Positions 47,303 through 57,109 of a DNA stretch of 64,000 nucleotides are shown in pieces. Position 1 is the first letter of the stretch, and each line of letters starts with the position of its first letter. Origin of the DNA: an uncultured Bacteroidales bacterium (GTDB lineage Bacteria > Bacteroidota > Bacteroidia > Bacteroidales > P3); NCBI GenBank assembly GCA_900316965.1, contig ONEY01000009.1, positions 1-64,000 of the forward strand. The letters run 5' to 3'. The position numbers were made by a program, and so were the translations under genes. The notes under the pieces were generated by a model, which made no database searches, was not told where the DNA came from, and saw only the letters and a list, made by a program, of their open reading frames with translations.

Positions 47303-48784
47303 TTATTCCATATTTGTGATGGCAAAAATAATTTTTTCTAGTTTTGATTTTATTTGAGCTTCTGAGCAATCATAGTCGTTGGCTATTATGGCAAAACAAT
47401 ATCGATTCCCTTTAGCGTTAGTGATATATCCAGAATAGGCCCGTATTCCTCCCATCGAGCCGCTTTTCATCCTCACACTAACTCCAGCAGGGAGGCCTTT
47501 AAGCATATTTTTCACGGTGCCGTTTTCTCCTGCTAAAGCCAATGATTTGTAAAAATGTTCGAAATAGGAGGCTTTAGACACTTCGGTAAGGAATCGGCAA
47601 AGGAAATCTGTTGTCACCTTGTTATTCCTTGACAAGCCACATCCATCCTCGAAAGTGACACCGGAGTGTTCTAGTTTGAGGAGCTTTATATAATCATCGA
47701 TGGCTTTGCATCCATTGGCGGCGCTACCCAATCCTCCCGCCTTATATCCGAGGTAGCGATGAATTGCTTCTGCATAGGTGTTGTTGGAGGTCATGTTTGT
47801 GTATTGGGCTATTACGGAGTAGGTTGGGGATGTGTATTCTAGTAGTGTGGTAATGTTAGAGGGTCGTTTCAAAGCCTCTGATGCAGCTCCAGAAACATTA
47901 ATTTTGTTGCGTCGCAGATATGCGGTGAACAGATCTGCACATGCTTGCCCTGGCTTGGGCAAGGAGGCACGGACAGAGAAATTCTTATTGTCAAGAGGCA
48001 TTGTGCCGCTGCAGGTGCGTATGGTTGAAGCTGGATCGCCATAGACAGTTACTCTGTCGCCTGTTTTTGCTGGACCTGTAGTCACTTCGTTGATGATGTG
48101 AAGTGCTAATCCGCTGGGTTGAGTGTGGGATACTGTGGCAGGATACCCTATACGTGCGCCAGGAGTTAGATGTATGAAAAACATGTTTTCGTGGAAGTTG
48201 AGACCGTTAATACCGCTGCCGTAATAGTTCCCTATGTCGCCCCATTGCCATGTGTCGTTGATAGGATGGTTGTCGAAAATACTTGCGTCGTACTGGACTC
48301 GACCATTTACTGCTTTGATTCCCGCTGCGCTAATGGCTCTTTTCCATGCAGCAAAGAGGCTGTCAGGCACGGTCTGTTTGTAGCGGTAGGACCCCAGCAA
48401 CGGATCTCCGCCTCCTATTATGTATAGGTTGCCATGAAGTGTGCCGTTGGGGTCAATATTGCCACTATAGCCAAGAACGGTTTTGAATCGGAAGTTGCTT
48501 CCAAGTCGTTCGAATCCAGCTGCAGTTGTGATTATTTTTGTCACAGAGGCAGGAATGACCGATTTCTGTTGGTTGAATCCATATACAGAGCTTTTTTTAT
48601 CGAGACTGTATACACTTACTGCAAGAGTGCCATGCTTCAATGCATCCTCTTTGCTTATGTCGGAAACAATTTTTTGAAGATTGGCAGTGCTCTGAGATTT
48701 TGCGGTATAGGGTGTAATTGCGACTGCAGCGATAAAGAATAAAGCGGTAAAGAGAAGAGATATATTTTTTTTGTTTGTTGTCAT
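47303..48784 (-). CDS. dacB: D-alanyl-D-alanine carboxypeptidase/endopeptidase, PBP4 type
   Basis: 493 residues, peptidase family S13. Signal peptide (ISLLFTALFFIAAVAITPYTAKS), catalytic SxxK in ASVTKIITT (Ser ~79), SxN in TSNNTYAEA (~330), and KSG in RMKSGSMGG (~440). Acts in the periplasm, trimming or cutting peptidoglycan cross-links. The large domain insert between SxxK and SxN is normal for PBP4. Its first four bases overlap the end of engB, so the two are cotranscribed. Confidence 0.95.
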   Translation of the reverse strand: MTTNKKNISLLFTALFFIAAVAITPYTAKSQSTANLQKIVSDISKEDALKHGTLAVSVYSLDKKSSVYGFNQQKSVIPASVTKIITTAAGFERLGSNFRFKTVLGYSGNIDPNGTLHGNLYIIGGGDPLLGSYRYKQTVPDSLFAAWKRAISAAGIKAVNGRVQYDASIFDNHPINDTWQWGDIGNYYGSGINGLNFHENMFFIHLTPGARIGYPATVSHTQPSGLALHIINEVTTGPAKTGDRVTVYGDPASTIRTCSGTMPLDNKNFSVRASLPKPGQACADLFTAYLRRNKINVSGAASEALKRPSNITTLLEYTSPTYSVIAQYTNMTSNNTYAEAIHRYLGYKAGGLGSAANGCKAIDDYIKLLKLEHSGVTFEDGCGLSRNNKVTTDFLCRFLTEVSKASYFEHFYKSLALAGENGTVKNMLKGLPAGVSVRMKSGSMGGIRAYSGYITNAKGNRYCFAIIANDYDCSEAQIKSKLEKIIFAITNME

Positions 48785-49386
48785 TTGTTGTTTATCATTG
48801 TGTTAAGCGATTCGATATAGTCCAGTATTTTGCTGCGGCCTGTGCCTGTCACCGAAGAGGTGATGAATATGGGTGGTAATTCCTCCCATTGTTGCTGCAT
48901 TGCTTCTTTGAAAGTATTTACGTTGCGAGCCGTCTCACTTTGGTTCTGTTTGTCCACTTTGGTAAAAACGACAGATAGCGCTATGCCGTTTTGTCCCAAA
49001 AAAGAAAGGAAGTCAAGGTCTATCTTTTTGGGTGGTATACGGGAGTCGATGAGAACAAAAGTATTAACTAGGTTTTTGCGATTGATGAAATATTCGTTTA
49101 TCATTTTCATCCAAGACTCGCGAGCGGTTTTCGACACACGGGCATAGCCATAGCCGGGCAAATCGACAAGATACCATTCTCTATTGATGAGGAAGTGGTT
49201 GATAAGCTGTGTTTTGCCGGGTTTGACGCTGGTTTTTGCCAGGCTTTTGTTGCGTGTAAGCATATTGATTAACGACGATTTGCCTACATTTGAGCGTCCA
49301 ATGAAAGCATATTCAGGCAGACTGTCGTCGGGACATTTTCTATAATCACTATTGCTTACTATGAATGTGGCGTTTTTTATTTCCAT
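48781..49386 (-). CDS. engB: Ribosome-assembly GTPase YsxC/EngB
   Basis: 201 residues. G1 GRSNVGKSSLINML (~28-41), switch region with TSVKPGKTQLINHF, G3 DLPGYGYA, G4-like TKVD, all in family positions. Takes part in late 50S subunit assembly. Overlaps dacB by 4 bases and starts 4 bases after glsB ends. Confidence 0.97.
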   Translation of the reverse strand: MEIKNATFIVSNSDYRKCPDDSLPEYAFIGRSNVGKSSLINMLTRNKSLAKTSVKPGKTQLINHFLINREWYLVDLPGYGYARVSKTARESWMKMINEYFINRKNLVNTFVLIDSRIPPKKIDLDFLSFLGQNGIALSVVFTKVDKQNQSETARNVNTFKEAMQQQWEELPPIFITSSVTGTGRSKILDYIESLNTMINNK

Positions 49387-49390
49387 TTTT

Positions 49391-50563
49391 TTATCGTTTG
49401 TTGCGACGTTCGCGACGACGTTCGCGGCGATCCTCGCGACGTTGTTTACGGCGTTGCGACGGAGTCATTGTGTCGTTATTTGTTGACATAGCTCTTTCGC
49501 GAGCTATTTTGTGCTCTCTAAGGTCAGACATACTATCGTCGTCTTCGGAGATGTTTTTCCACCAAGGCAGACGGTGAATGTTGATCTTGAATAGTTTTCT
49601 TCGCTCAAAAAATTGGTTACGTGCGTTGTATGTCTCCAGATGTCTGTCTTTCTTTTCGGGGAAGATATCACGTACTTGTATCAATATTCCTGTTTCGTCG
49701 GTTTCACCGAAAGCGTGGTTGTAGGCTGTGCCAAAAGAGCGCATGGTCGATGAAAGATTCATGTAGGCGTTTACCAGGGGAGGTACATACGAGCCCAGAG
49801 CTCTGACTTTCTTCACAAGAATTTGGTAGTCCTCTTTGTAATTGCGTCCGGTGAAGATTTCGTGTAGCTCGTTGTAGTCGGTTTCGATAACCAAAGGATC
49901 AAGGGGCCATACCAGACCATCGCGGTCTGGGAAATGTTTTTGATAGAAGTAGAGGATCAAGTCTTTGGCTTTGCGATTCATGTGAGGATACATGGTGATT
50001 TTGCCAAAATAATAGCGGGTTTCGGGTATCTCAACGGCGATTGTTGCCAGACCATCCCACAGGTTGTCGAGAGAATACATGCCTTTACGCAGATTGTTGC
50101 CTGGTTGGTATTCAGGCTGGACAAACGATCGACCCAATTCAAGGGTATAGGGTAGATAATTCTCGATGAAATCGTCGGAGTAGTGAAAGAGTTCGGCTGT
50201 AGGAGTATAAATAGACCCTTCTATTGAGCGGAACATATTGCTGCCGTGAATGAATCGATATCCGCCAACGATGGCTTCGTTTTCTGCGTCCCATACAAAT
50301 AGCTGTTTGAAACAATAAGGTTCAGGCAGAGTGTCGAATTCATCAATGTCAACAGGCTTGCCAGTTCCGCCGCCTTCTGATGCAAAGGAAAGTTCTCTGA
50401 GCCGCCCAATCTCTTGCATAATGTTCGGAGAAAGGTGTGCAGTGGTGACATATATTTCTTTTCCACCGAAGTTGGTGTGCCTAAGAAAATTCTTATTCGA
50501 GAGCTCTTTTTTAATAAGATCCCTATCGACGGGGGGTATTATGTAACTGTAATCTTTCTCCAT
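49391..50563 (-). CDS. glsB: N-acyltransferase for glycine/ornithine lipids, GlsB/OlsB-like
   Basis: 390 residues. GNAT-like fold of the 'hemolysin' family: RLRELSFASEGGGTG (~54-68), FVWDAENEAIVGGYRFIHG (~90-107), LGRSFVQPEYQPG (~145-157) and the YFGKITMYPHMNRKAKDL segment. In Bacteroides the pair GlsB/GlsA makes N-acyl glycine and then the diacylated lipid; GlsB adds the hydroxy-fatty acid to the amino acid. The gene encoding the second step, glsA, is 97 bases upstream. The last ~20 residues are an extreme Arg/Lys/Glu tail (RRKQRREDRRERRRE..), coded by near-repeated CGC/CGA-type codons at 49391-49460; this extension is odd for an acyltransferase. Confidence 0.85.
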   Translation of the reverse strand: MEKDYSYIIPPVDRDLIKKELSNKNFLRHTNFGGKEIYVTTAHLSPNIMQEIGRLRELSFASEGGGTGKPVDIDEFDTLPEPYCFKQLFVWDAENEAIVGGYRFIHGSNMFRSIEGSIYTPTAELFHYSDDFIENYLPYTLELGRSFVQPEYQPGNNLRKGMYSLDNLWDGLATIAVEIPETRYYFGKITMYPHMNRKAKDLILYFYQKHFPDRDGLVWPLDPLVIETDYNELHEIFTGRNYKEDYQILVKKVRALGSYVPPLVNAYMNLSSTMRSFGTAYNHAFGETDETGILIQVRDIFPEKKDRHLETYNARNQFFERRKLFKINIHRLPWWKNISEDDDSMSDLREHKIARERAMSTNNDTMTPSQRRKQRREDRRERRRERRNKR

Positions 50564-50660
50564 AGTTGTATATGAGTTAAATGATGATTGTTATAATTGA
50601 GGTATAGGTATAAATGTTATATGGTTTATTTATGTTGTTGGTCACTTGGTGTTGCACTTT

Positions 50661-51473
50661 TTAATTAATAGTATATATGGTGTCATGTAGTTCTTGGGCC
50701 CACAGTTTCGCCGGCCGGCCATCGTCAAGGCTTTGCCAACTGATAGGTACTCCAACAGTCATCTTTATTTTTTTGCCTCGCTGTGCAAACATTTCTCCGG
50801 GGAGTAGAGCCATCTCGAAGTTGAATTTTATTCCTAATTTTTTACGCAGATTGGCAATGGTGTAAAAACGGCGACGGTTTTGGGCTTCGATATGGACAGG
50901 GACAAGGTCGCGGTGGTGTTGTATGGCTTTTTTGATAACAGTTGTTTTCCATTCTAAATCAACAATCTTGCCATTTATTCGTCTTGAACAGAGTCCTGCA
51001 GGGAAGTAAAGGAGAACGTTGTCTTCGGCAAAAGACGAGTTGATTCCTGCCGCGGTGCTGCGATTACCATGCACTTTGTCGATAGGGACAAAAACATCTC
51101 GTAAATTTGGGAGGTGCATAAGGAAGTCATTGACAGGAAATTTGATATTTTCACGTACTTTCCCAACAGCGGCTATAAGAGCCATCCCGTCGGGACCTCC
51201 TAAAGGGTGGTTGGCAATGATTATAGGGTTGCCGCTAGTGGGTATGCGCTCGGTATGTGATGTTTCCACATTAACACCTATGTAGTCGATAATTGCTTGC
51301 GCAAAGTCGACGCCTTGTTTGTCACGGTGCAGGTATAGCCCCTCGTTAAGTTCATCTACGTGCAGTAGCTTTTTAAGCAGACGCACAACCCATCGAGGCG
51401 CTTTTATGCCTTTAGCGGCAAGCACTTTGTCGAGGTCTATAGTCTTTTCTATTGTCGTCTCTTTTGTTTCCAT
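50661..51473 (-). CDS. glsA: O-acyltransferase for glycine/ornithine lipids, GlsA/OlsA-like
   Basis: 270 residues from the ATG at 51471-51473. PlsC-type acyltransferase: H-x4-D motif in ANHPLGGPDGM (~86-96), FVPIDKVHGNR, and a glycine-proline-like FPAGLCSR motif (~155). Expected to esterify the N-acylated amino acid made by GlsB. An in-frame ATG at 51485 overlaps the promoter box (51483-51490), so the second ATG is chosen; the leader would then be only a few bases. Confidence 0.87.
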   Translation of the reverse strand: METKETTIEKTIDLDKVLAAKGIKAPRWVVRLLKKLLHVDELNEGLYLHRDKQGVDFAQAIIDYIGVNVETSHTERIPTSGNPIIIANHPLGGPDGMALIAAVGKVRENIKFPVNDFLMHLPNLRDVFVPIDKVHGNRSTAAGINSSFAEDNVLLYFPAGLCSRRINGKIVDLEWKTTVIKKAIQHHRDLVPVHIEAQNRRRFYTIANLRKKLGIKFNFEMALLPGEMFAQRGKKIKMTVGVPISWQSLDDGRPAKLWAQELHDTIYTIN

Positions 51474-51482
51474 AAAAACTTG

Positions 51483-51490
51483 CAAATATA
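51483..51490 (-). promoter_or_regulatory. -7 box of glsA
   Basis: TATATTTG on the minus strand, matching TAnnTTTG, only 9 bases before the ATG at 51473. Confidence 0.5.
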
Positions 51491-51732
51491 CACATTTTTT
51501 TGATTATAGTTTTTAAAAATACTCTGGTATATATTTTTTTTGTAAATTTGCATCGCAAAACAGAGGACGTTTTCTTTTGTCTCAGAATGCTAACTTTTTG
51601 ATAATTTGTTAAAACTCATACTGTCAACGTTGCGTTATTTTGGGCTAAAAGACATCGGTAGGAATTACTTACATGTTTGTGACAAAAAAAATAATATCCC
51701 TGGTTTTGGCGAAATTCTTCCATTTTTATAAA

Positions 51733-51740
51733 TACATTTG
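51733..51740 (+). promoter_or_regulatory. -7 box of hisS
   Basis: TACATTTG matches TAnnTTTG, 19 bases before the hisS ATG. A TTTG at 51705-51708 is 24 bases upstream, a little far. Another box of this type, TAAATTTG, lies at 51543-51550. Confidence 0.55.
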
Positions 51741-51759
51741 CAAGTAAAACTGATTTAAT

Positions 51760-53016
51760 ATGGCAATGATAAAGACCCCCGTCAAGGGCATGCCTGAACA
51801 GCTGCCCTCGGATATGGAAATAAGAGAGTATGCTTTGCGCCTTATCAAAGAGACCTATGGCAATTTTGGTTTTTCCCTGATTGAAACGCCTGTTATAGAA
51901 CATATCGAGAATCTTACCAACAAACAGGGTGGTGAGAACGAGTCACTTATTTTTAAAATATTGAAACGTGGCGACAAACTTCGTGAGGCCGAAGGACAGG
52001 AAGAATTGTGCGATAGCGGACTGCGCTATGACTTGACGGTGCCTCTTAGCCGCTTCTTTGTCAATAATATGAATGTTCTGCCTTACCCCTTTAAGGCTCT
52101 GCAAATTGGCAGTTCGTTCCGTGCCGACAAGCCCCAGAAAGGTCGTTTCCGTCAGTTTACCCAGTGTGACATAGATATTATAGGAGATGGAAGCAATCTC
52201 GCTGAAATAGAGCTTATTTCGGCCACTGCCGAGATGTTACACAGATTAGGCATGGACAATTTCAAAATACGTGTCGGTGATCGCCGTATTTTGAAGGCTA
52301 TGGTGGCAGCATGTGGATTCTCAAATGAGAGTTTCGACGAAATATGCATTATCCTTGACAAGATGGATAAAATTGGGGTCAGTGGCGTCGAAGACCTTCT
52401 TCGCAAAATGGAACTTCCTGAACAAGGTATAGAAAAATATTGTTCAATGCTTGCCGACGGCACCGATTATGACAGCTGCAAGCGTTTTACTGATAGTCAT
52501 CTTGCGGGTGCTCTTGCCGATGGCGTTGCTGAGAATATGGAAACCATAATCAGTTGTGTGAGATCCATTCTTGGCAATAAGGGAGATGTTGTATTCGACC
52601 CATCGTTAGTTCGTGGTATGGGCTACTATACAGGCTCAATATTCGAGATAGAACTAAACGATAAGAAAAACTATTCGTTCTCTATTGCCGGTGGTGGACG
52701 TTACGATGAAATGATAGGTAAGTTCAGCGAAGGCAAGATACAAGCACCAGCTTGCGGTTTCAGTATAGGATTTGAGCGTATTGTCACCATCCTTAAAGAT
52801 AAAGGATTCAAGGTCGCTCGCTCTGGAGAATCTGTGGCATATCTTCTCAGACCAGGTCTTGCTGCAGGGCGTGTGCGAGAAGTTATTGTCGAGGTTAATA
52901 AACTCCGCGACGAAGGTAACCGTGTTCTTATCAGTCCTAAAGCAAAGAATATCAAGGCTCAGATTGAGAAACTGGAGGAGTATGGTTATACTCGTATTGT
53001 GAAAATAGAGGAATAG
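51760..53016 (+). CDS. hisS: Histidyl-tRNA synthetase
   Basis: 418 residues. Class II synthetase: MKTPVKGMPEQLPSDM-like opening, motif 2 FRADKPQKGRFRQFTQCDID, the histidine-binding RGMGYYTGSIFEIE loop, motif 3 ACGFSIGFERI, and the C-terminal anticodon-binding domain. At the short end of the family but complete. Stands alone on the plus strand. Confidence 0.97.
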   Translation: MAMIKTPVKGMPEQLPSDMEIREYALRLIKETYGNFGFSLIETPVIEHIENLTNKQGGENESLIFKILKRGDKLREAEGQEELCDSGLRYDLTVPLSRFFVNNMNVLPYPFKALQIGSSFRADKPQKGRFRQFTQCDIDIIGDGSNLAEIELISATAEMLHRLGMDNFKIRVGDRRILKAMVAACGFSNESFDEICIILDKMDKIGVSGVEDLLRKMELPEQGIEKYCSMLADGTDYDSCKRFTDSHLAGALADGVAENMETIISCVRSILGNKGDVVFDPSLVRGMGYYTGSIFEIELNDKKNYSFSIAGGGRYDEMIGKFSEGKIQAPACGFSIGFERIVTILKDKGFKVARSGESVAYLLRPGLAAGRVREVIVEVNKLRDEGNRVLISPKAKNIKAQIEKLEEYGYTRIVKIEE

Positions 53017-53099
53017 AGAGAGTCCGTTTGCCCTTGGGCAAATAAAGAGTTGATATTATTCCATACTAGGCAGTACAGATTCTGCTATTGTATATTGTC

Positions 53100-53137
53100 A
53101 CAAATAAAGTTGAATCTTCGGATTCAACTTTATTTGT
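53100..53137. terminator. Bidirectional terminator with TTCG tetraloop
   Basis: A perfect 17-bp stem (53100-53116 with 53121-53137) closed by TTCG, between converging hisS and nitroreductase genes. One of the strongest hairpins in the window. Confidence 0.92.
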
Positions 53138-53157
53138 ATAAGATATAATGTAAATTG

Positions 53158-53790
53158 TTAAAGAATTATATCTTCGAGCACAACTTTGGGAACGAAGTGA
53201 ATGCCGTCGTGGCGGTAATATGCGTGGCTTTCTTCTTCATGGATTGGAACCAGTTCGATTTTTTCATTGCCTTTGCCGATGCATAGTATGGCGACGGGTT
53301 CGTATGGTAGTTCGAAGGCGTCTCTAATTTTCACTTTATTGAAGGCTCCAACTATGAGAGTGTTAAGTCCCATTTCAACAGCGCGAAGCGACATGGTTTG
53401 TAGCGACATGCCGAGGTCGATAAGAGCTGGCTTATCGTCGGCGGCAACAGAGCACACTATTATGAATGCTTCAGGTTCAGTGCCAGGAAGGGGGAGGTGC
53501 AGTTCGGGAAGAGCAGCACCCATTTTGATGTTATCTAACACCTTTTTGGCCCCAGTGTCACGAGTGACTAATTTGAATCGCAGCACTTGCCGGTTGCATC
53601 CTGAGCCGATTTTGGTATTCACAGATACTATTTGCCTGAGGAGGTCTTCGCTAACAACGAACTCTTTTTTGTATCCTCGCGTCGAGCGGTTGCGTGAGAG
53701 CAATTCGTCGAGAGTATGTCCTATTTTTTTTGTCACTTTGCGAGTTCCAAAGACTTCCTCATACCGTTTTTCAAGATAGTTGTCGGCCAT
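53158..53790 (-). CDS. Nitroreductase-family flavoprotein
   Basis: 210 residues. FMN-binding RNRSTRGYKKE (~33-43), the SGCNRQVLRFKLV segment (family SPSxxNxQ position), and the SLRAVEMGLNTLIVGAFNK region with AILCIGKGNE near the end. Reduces quinone- or nitro-type substrates using NAD(P)H in family members; the physiological substrate is unknown. Stands just upstream of nothing related; menG follows its 5' side after 43 bases and is transcribed in the same direction. Confidence 0.9.
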   Translation of the reverse strand: MADNYLEKRYEEVFGTRKVTKKIGHTLDELLSRNRSTRGYKKEFVVSEDLLRQIVSVNTKIGSGCNRQVLRFKLVTRDTGAKKVLDNIKMGAALPELHLPLPGTEPEAFIIVCSVAADDKPALIDLGMSLQTMSLRAVEMGLNTLIVGAFNKVKIRDAFELPYEPVAILCIGKGNEKIELVPIHEEESHAYYRHDGIHFVPKVVLEDIIL

Positions 53791-53833
53791 AATAGTTTTT
53801 TTTTATTTAATGTAAAAGAGTTATAATCAGTCG

Positions 53834-54484
53834 TTATTTTTGGCATTTGTACATGCGGCAAACACCGAAGAAAAATTTGCTCTGTCTGGCTTCGAGCCCG
53901 GCATGTTTCAATATCGAAAGCATAGCCTCACCCTTTGGGAATCGCTCTATTGAATTGGGTAGGTAGGTGTATGCTTCCTTGTTACCTGCAATGCGTTGTC
54001 CTAGCCAAGGAATGACGCGCTTAGTGTATAGGTTGTAGAATGGTTCGATTAAAGGACAGTCGGGCGTTGATAATTCCAGAATAATAATGTTGCCGCCAGG
54101 TTTCAGTACCCTAACCATCTCGTTAATGCCTTGTTGTAAATGAACAAAGTTGCGTATGCCGAAAGCGCAGGTTACGGTGTCGAATGTGGCACTGTCAAAG
54201 GGCATATGTTCAGCATCGGCCAGTTGAAAGGTTGCCGAATTTGTTTTTTCTCGAGCAATAGAAACCATTTCTTTCGAAAGGTCAATGCCAGTTGTATGGC
54301 ATCCGAATTTTTCTAATTCGATGATCATGTCGCCAGTGCCGCAGGCCACATCAAGAGCAATGCTATCAGAGGAGAGTGATGCTGCTTTTGCAGCATGTCT
54401 TCGCCATCGACGATCCATGCCGAGAGTCATCAGATGGTTCAGTCGGTCGTAGTTCTCCGCTATCTCGTTGAAGTCATAAGCCAT
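53834..54484 (-). CDS. menG: Demethylmenaquinone methyltransferase
   Basis: 216 residues, UbiE/MenG family. NEIAENYDRLNHLMTLGMDRRWR opening, SAM-binding LDVACGTGDM (~44-53), FDTVTCAFGIRNF (~100-112) and the GGNIIILELSTP strand. Last step of menaquinone synthesis. Slightly short at the N-terminus relative to E. coli UbiE. Overlaps menA by 11 bases, so translation is coupled. Confidence 0.94.
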   Translation of the reverse strand: MAYDFNEIAENYDRLNHLMTLGMDRRWRRHAAKAASLSSDSIALDVACGTGDMIIELEKFGCHTTGIDLSKEMVSIAREKTNSATFQLADAEHMPFDSATFDTVTCAFGIRNFVHLQQGINEMVRVLKPGGNIIILELSTPDCPLIEPFYNLYTKRVIPWLGQRIAGNKEAYTYLPNSIERFPKGEAMLSILKHAGLEARQSKFFFGVCRMYKCQK

Positions 54485-55355
54485 AACAACAGATTACAAA
54501 GACTATAGATGTTGCAAAAGTTGTCATAACAAGAAGAGGGAGCGCGGGGTCCAGGCTCTTGCCTTTGCGACTCCATAAAAGATAGAGATGAAGGATATAG
54601 AGAGGGGCAAACGCTATTAGCCACCAAGATTGGTATGGTATAAGCATGCATGTGTATCCGCCTATGACGAGAACAGTTTGGTATAATTTGGCTTTTTTTT
54701 CGCCAATTCTAAGTGGTATGGTTTGACGCAGCCCTTTGTCGCTTTGCATGTCGCGTATATTGTTAATGTTCAGTACGCCTACGCTCAACAATCCTATGCC
54801 AATGGCAGGCCACGTCATCGCCCATTCAATATTGTGAGCAATGACAAAATAGCTTCCCATCACCGAAACGAGACCGAAGAAGATGAAGACAAAAATGTCG
54901 CCTAATCCTTTGTATCCATAAGGGCTCTTGCCAAGAGTGTAGTGCGTTGCGGCCCATATTGCTATAGCACCAAGTAAAAGTAATAAAATGAATTGTATGT
55001 TGGTTAGTGCAAAATGGTAGCTGGTCAAAAGCAATGCTAATCCAAAGACTGCGCAAATGATGACAAGAGTATTTATCGAGGTCCACATCTGTTTCTCTGT
55101 GAGTTCACCACCGGTCATGCTGTAGTTAGGACCTTCGCGATCGATACTGTCTACGCCACTGAGATGGTCTCCCATCTCATTACTGAGATTGGTTAGGATT
55201 TGTAGGCATATCGTTGTCAAGAGTAGCAAAAGCAGCGCTAATATACTGCTATGGCCTTTGCCATAAGCAAAAAAACCTCCGCAAACTACTCCAGCTAGAG
55301 AGAGGGGTAGGGTGCGGAGGCGCATGGAGTTTATGAGAGCCGTGAAAGTGCTCAT
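54474..55355 (-). CDS. menA: 1,4-dihydroxy-2-naphthoate polyprenyltransferase
   Basis: 293 residues, UbiA superfamily membrane enzyme with eight or nine hydrophobic helices. First aspartate-rich-type motif [15 protein letters not shown] (~55-69) and second region [13 protein letters not shown] (~197-209). Attaches the isoprenoid tail to DHNA. Overlaps aspS by 4 bases upstream and menG downstream. Confidence 0.95.
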   Translation of the reverse strand: MSTFTALINSMRLRTLPLSLAGVVCGGFFAYGKGHSSILALLLLLLTTICLQILTNLSNEMGDHLSGVDSIDREGPNYSMTGGELTEKQMWTSINTLVIICAVFGLALLLTSYHFALTNIQFILLLLLGAIAIWAATHYTLGKSPYGYKGLGDIFVFIFFGLVSVMGSYFVIAHNIEWAMTWPAIGIGLLSVGVLNINNIRDMQSDKGLRQTIPLRIGEKKAKLYQTVLVIGGYTCMLIPYQSWWLIAFAPLYILHLYLLWSRKGKSLDPALPLLVMTTFATSIVFVICCYGL

Positions 55356-57109
55356 CCTTTCAAGTCAACTTTAATCTGAAGTTCTTCAAGCTGAGCATCG
55401 GAAATGGGTGATGGACTGCAGCTCATAACGTCGCGGCCACTATTGTTTTTGGGGAATGCGATGAAGTCGCGTATTGAGTCAGCGCCGCCGAAGAGAGAGC
55501 ATAGACGGTCGAAACCGAATGCCAAACCAGCGTGTGGAGGCGCTCCGTAAGTGAAAGCATCCATTAGGAAGCCGAACTGAGCAGCTGCTTGCTCGTCGGT
55601 GAATCCGAGTGTATGGAACATCTTATTTTGTAGGGTTCGGTCGTGGATACGTATAGAGCCGCCACCGACTTCGACGCCGTTCATAACGATATCGTACGCG
55701 TTTGCGCGTATGTCGCCCCATTTCGAAGGATCGTCGAGTAGAAGCTCGTCTTCTGGTTTAGGGGCTGTGAAGGGATGGTGCATGGCGTAGAAACGCTGAG
55801 TTTCGTCGTCCCATTCGAGCAGAGGGAAATCGACAACCCAAAGAGGTGCGAAAACCTCGGGGTTGCGAAGTCCAAGTTGCTGTCCCATTTCGAGGCGAAG
55901 GGCGCATAGTTGAATGCGTGTTTTCATTGCGGGGCCACAAAGAATGAGCATGAGATCACCTGGTTTTGCTCCAAACTTGTCGGCGATGGTCTTGAGGTCG
56001 TCTTGGGTGTAGAATTTGTCGACACTGCTCTTGAAGCTACCGTCGGCATTGTATTTGATGTATACCATTCCACCGGCGCCCACTTGGGGGCGTTTGACGA
56101 AATCGGTAAGGGCGTCTAGTTGTTTGCGAGTGTATTCAGCGCATCCTTCGGCGCAGATACCGACTACAATTTCGGCGTTGTCGAACAGACCAAACCCTTT
56201 GCCTTTGGTGACATCATTAAGTTCAACAAATTGCATTCCAAAACGGATGTCGGGTTTGTCGCTACCGTAAAGGCGCATGGCGTCATGCCACGTGATTCGT
56301 GGAAATTTGTCAAAGTCGAGACCTTTGACTTCGTGGAATAAGTGCTTTGCAAGACCTTCAAACATCTGCAAGACATCCTCTTGTTCAACAAACGACATTT
56401 CGCAGTCGATCTGAGTAAACTCAGGTTGACGGTCGGCGCGTAGGTCTTCGTCGCGGAAGCAGCGAACAATCTGGAAATAGCGGTCCATACCGGCCACCAT
56501 CAGAAGCTGTTTGTATTGCTGAGGACTTTGAGGCAAAGCATAGAACTCGCCAGGATTCATGCGTGAGGGAACCACAAAATCGCGTGCGCCTTCTGGAGTG
56601 CTTTTGATAAGCATAGGAGTTTCTATCTCCAAGAAGTTGCGGTCGCTTAGGTAGTTGCGAACCAACATAGCCATGCGGTGACGCAACTCGAGATTGCGAC
56701 GTACAGGATTGCGGCGGATGTCGAGGTAGCGATATTTCATGCGTATGTCGTCACCGCCATCCGATTGGTCTTCGATGGTGAAAGGTGGTGTTTTGGCAGC
56801 GTTTAGAATATTGAGTTCTTTGACATCTATTTCTATTTCACCAGTAGGTATTTTTGTGTTTTTGGATGAGCGTTCAATAACGGAGCCTTTAACTTGAAGA
56901 ACGTATTCTCGTCCAAGTTTGCGAGCTTGTTCACACAAAGGAGCATTGGTTTCCATGTTGAAAGCAAGCTGAGTAATGCCATAACGGTCGCGAAGGTCAA
57001 TGAAAGTCATGCCTCCGAGGTCACGAGAACGCTGAAGCCAGCCGCACAAAGTCACTTCTTGCCCCACGTTGCTAATATTTAATTCTCCACAAGTGTGTGT
57101 ACGATACAT
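55352..57109 (-). CDS. aspS: Aspartyl-tRNA synthetase
   Basis: 585 residues, bacterial type: OB-fold anticodon domain ([10 protein letters not shown] start, [19 protein letters not shown]), class II core with motif 2 [18 protein letters not shown], the bacterial GAD insert (~290-420), and motif 3 GLAFGFDRL. Overlaps menA by 4 bases, so aspS-menA-menG is one unit. Promoter box at 57144-57151. Confidence 0.98.
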   Translation of the reverse strand: MYRTHTCGELNISNVGQEVTLCGWLQRSRDLGGMTFIDLRDRYGITQLAFNMETNAPLCEQARKLGREYVLQVKGSVIERSSKNTKIPTGEIEIDVKELNILNAAKTPPFTIEDQSDGGDDIRMKYRYLDIRRNPVRRNLELRHRMAMLVRNYLSDRNFLEIETPMLIKSTPEGARDFVVPSRMNPGEFYALPQSPQQYKQLLMVAGMDRYFQIVRCFRDEDLRADRQPEFTQIDCEMSFVEQEDVLQMFEGLAKHLFHEVKGLDFDKFPRITWHDAMRLYGSDKPDIRFGMQFVELNDVTKGKGFGLFDNAEIVVGICAEGCAEYTRKQLDALTDFVKRPQVGAGGMVYIKYNADGSFKSSVDKFYTQDDLKTIADKFGAKPGDLMLILCGPAMKTRIQLCALRLEMGQQLGLRNPEVFAPLWVVDFPLLEWDDETQRFYAMHHPFTAPKPEDELLLDDPSKWGDIRANAYDIVMNGVEVGGGSIRIHDRTLQNKMFHTLGFTDEQAAAQFGFLMDAFTYGAPPHAGLAFGFDRLCSLFGGADSIRDFIAFPKNNSGRDVMSCSPSPISDAQLEELQIKVDLKG

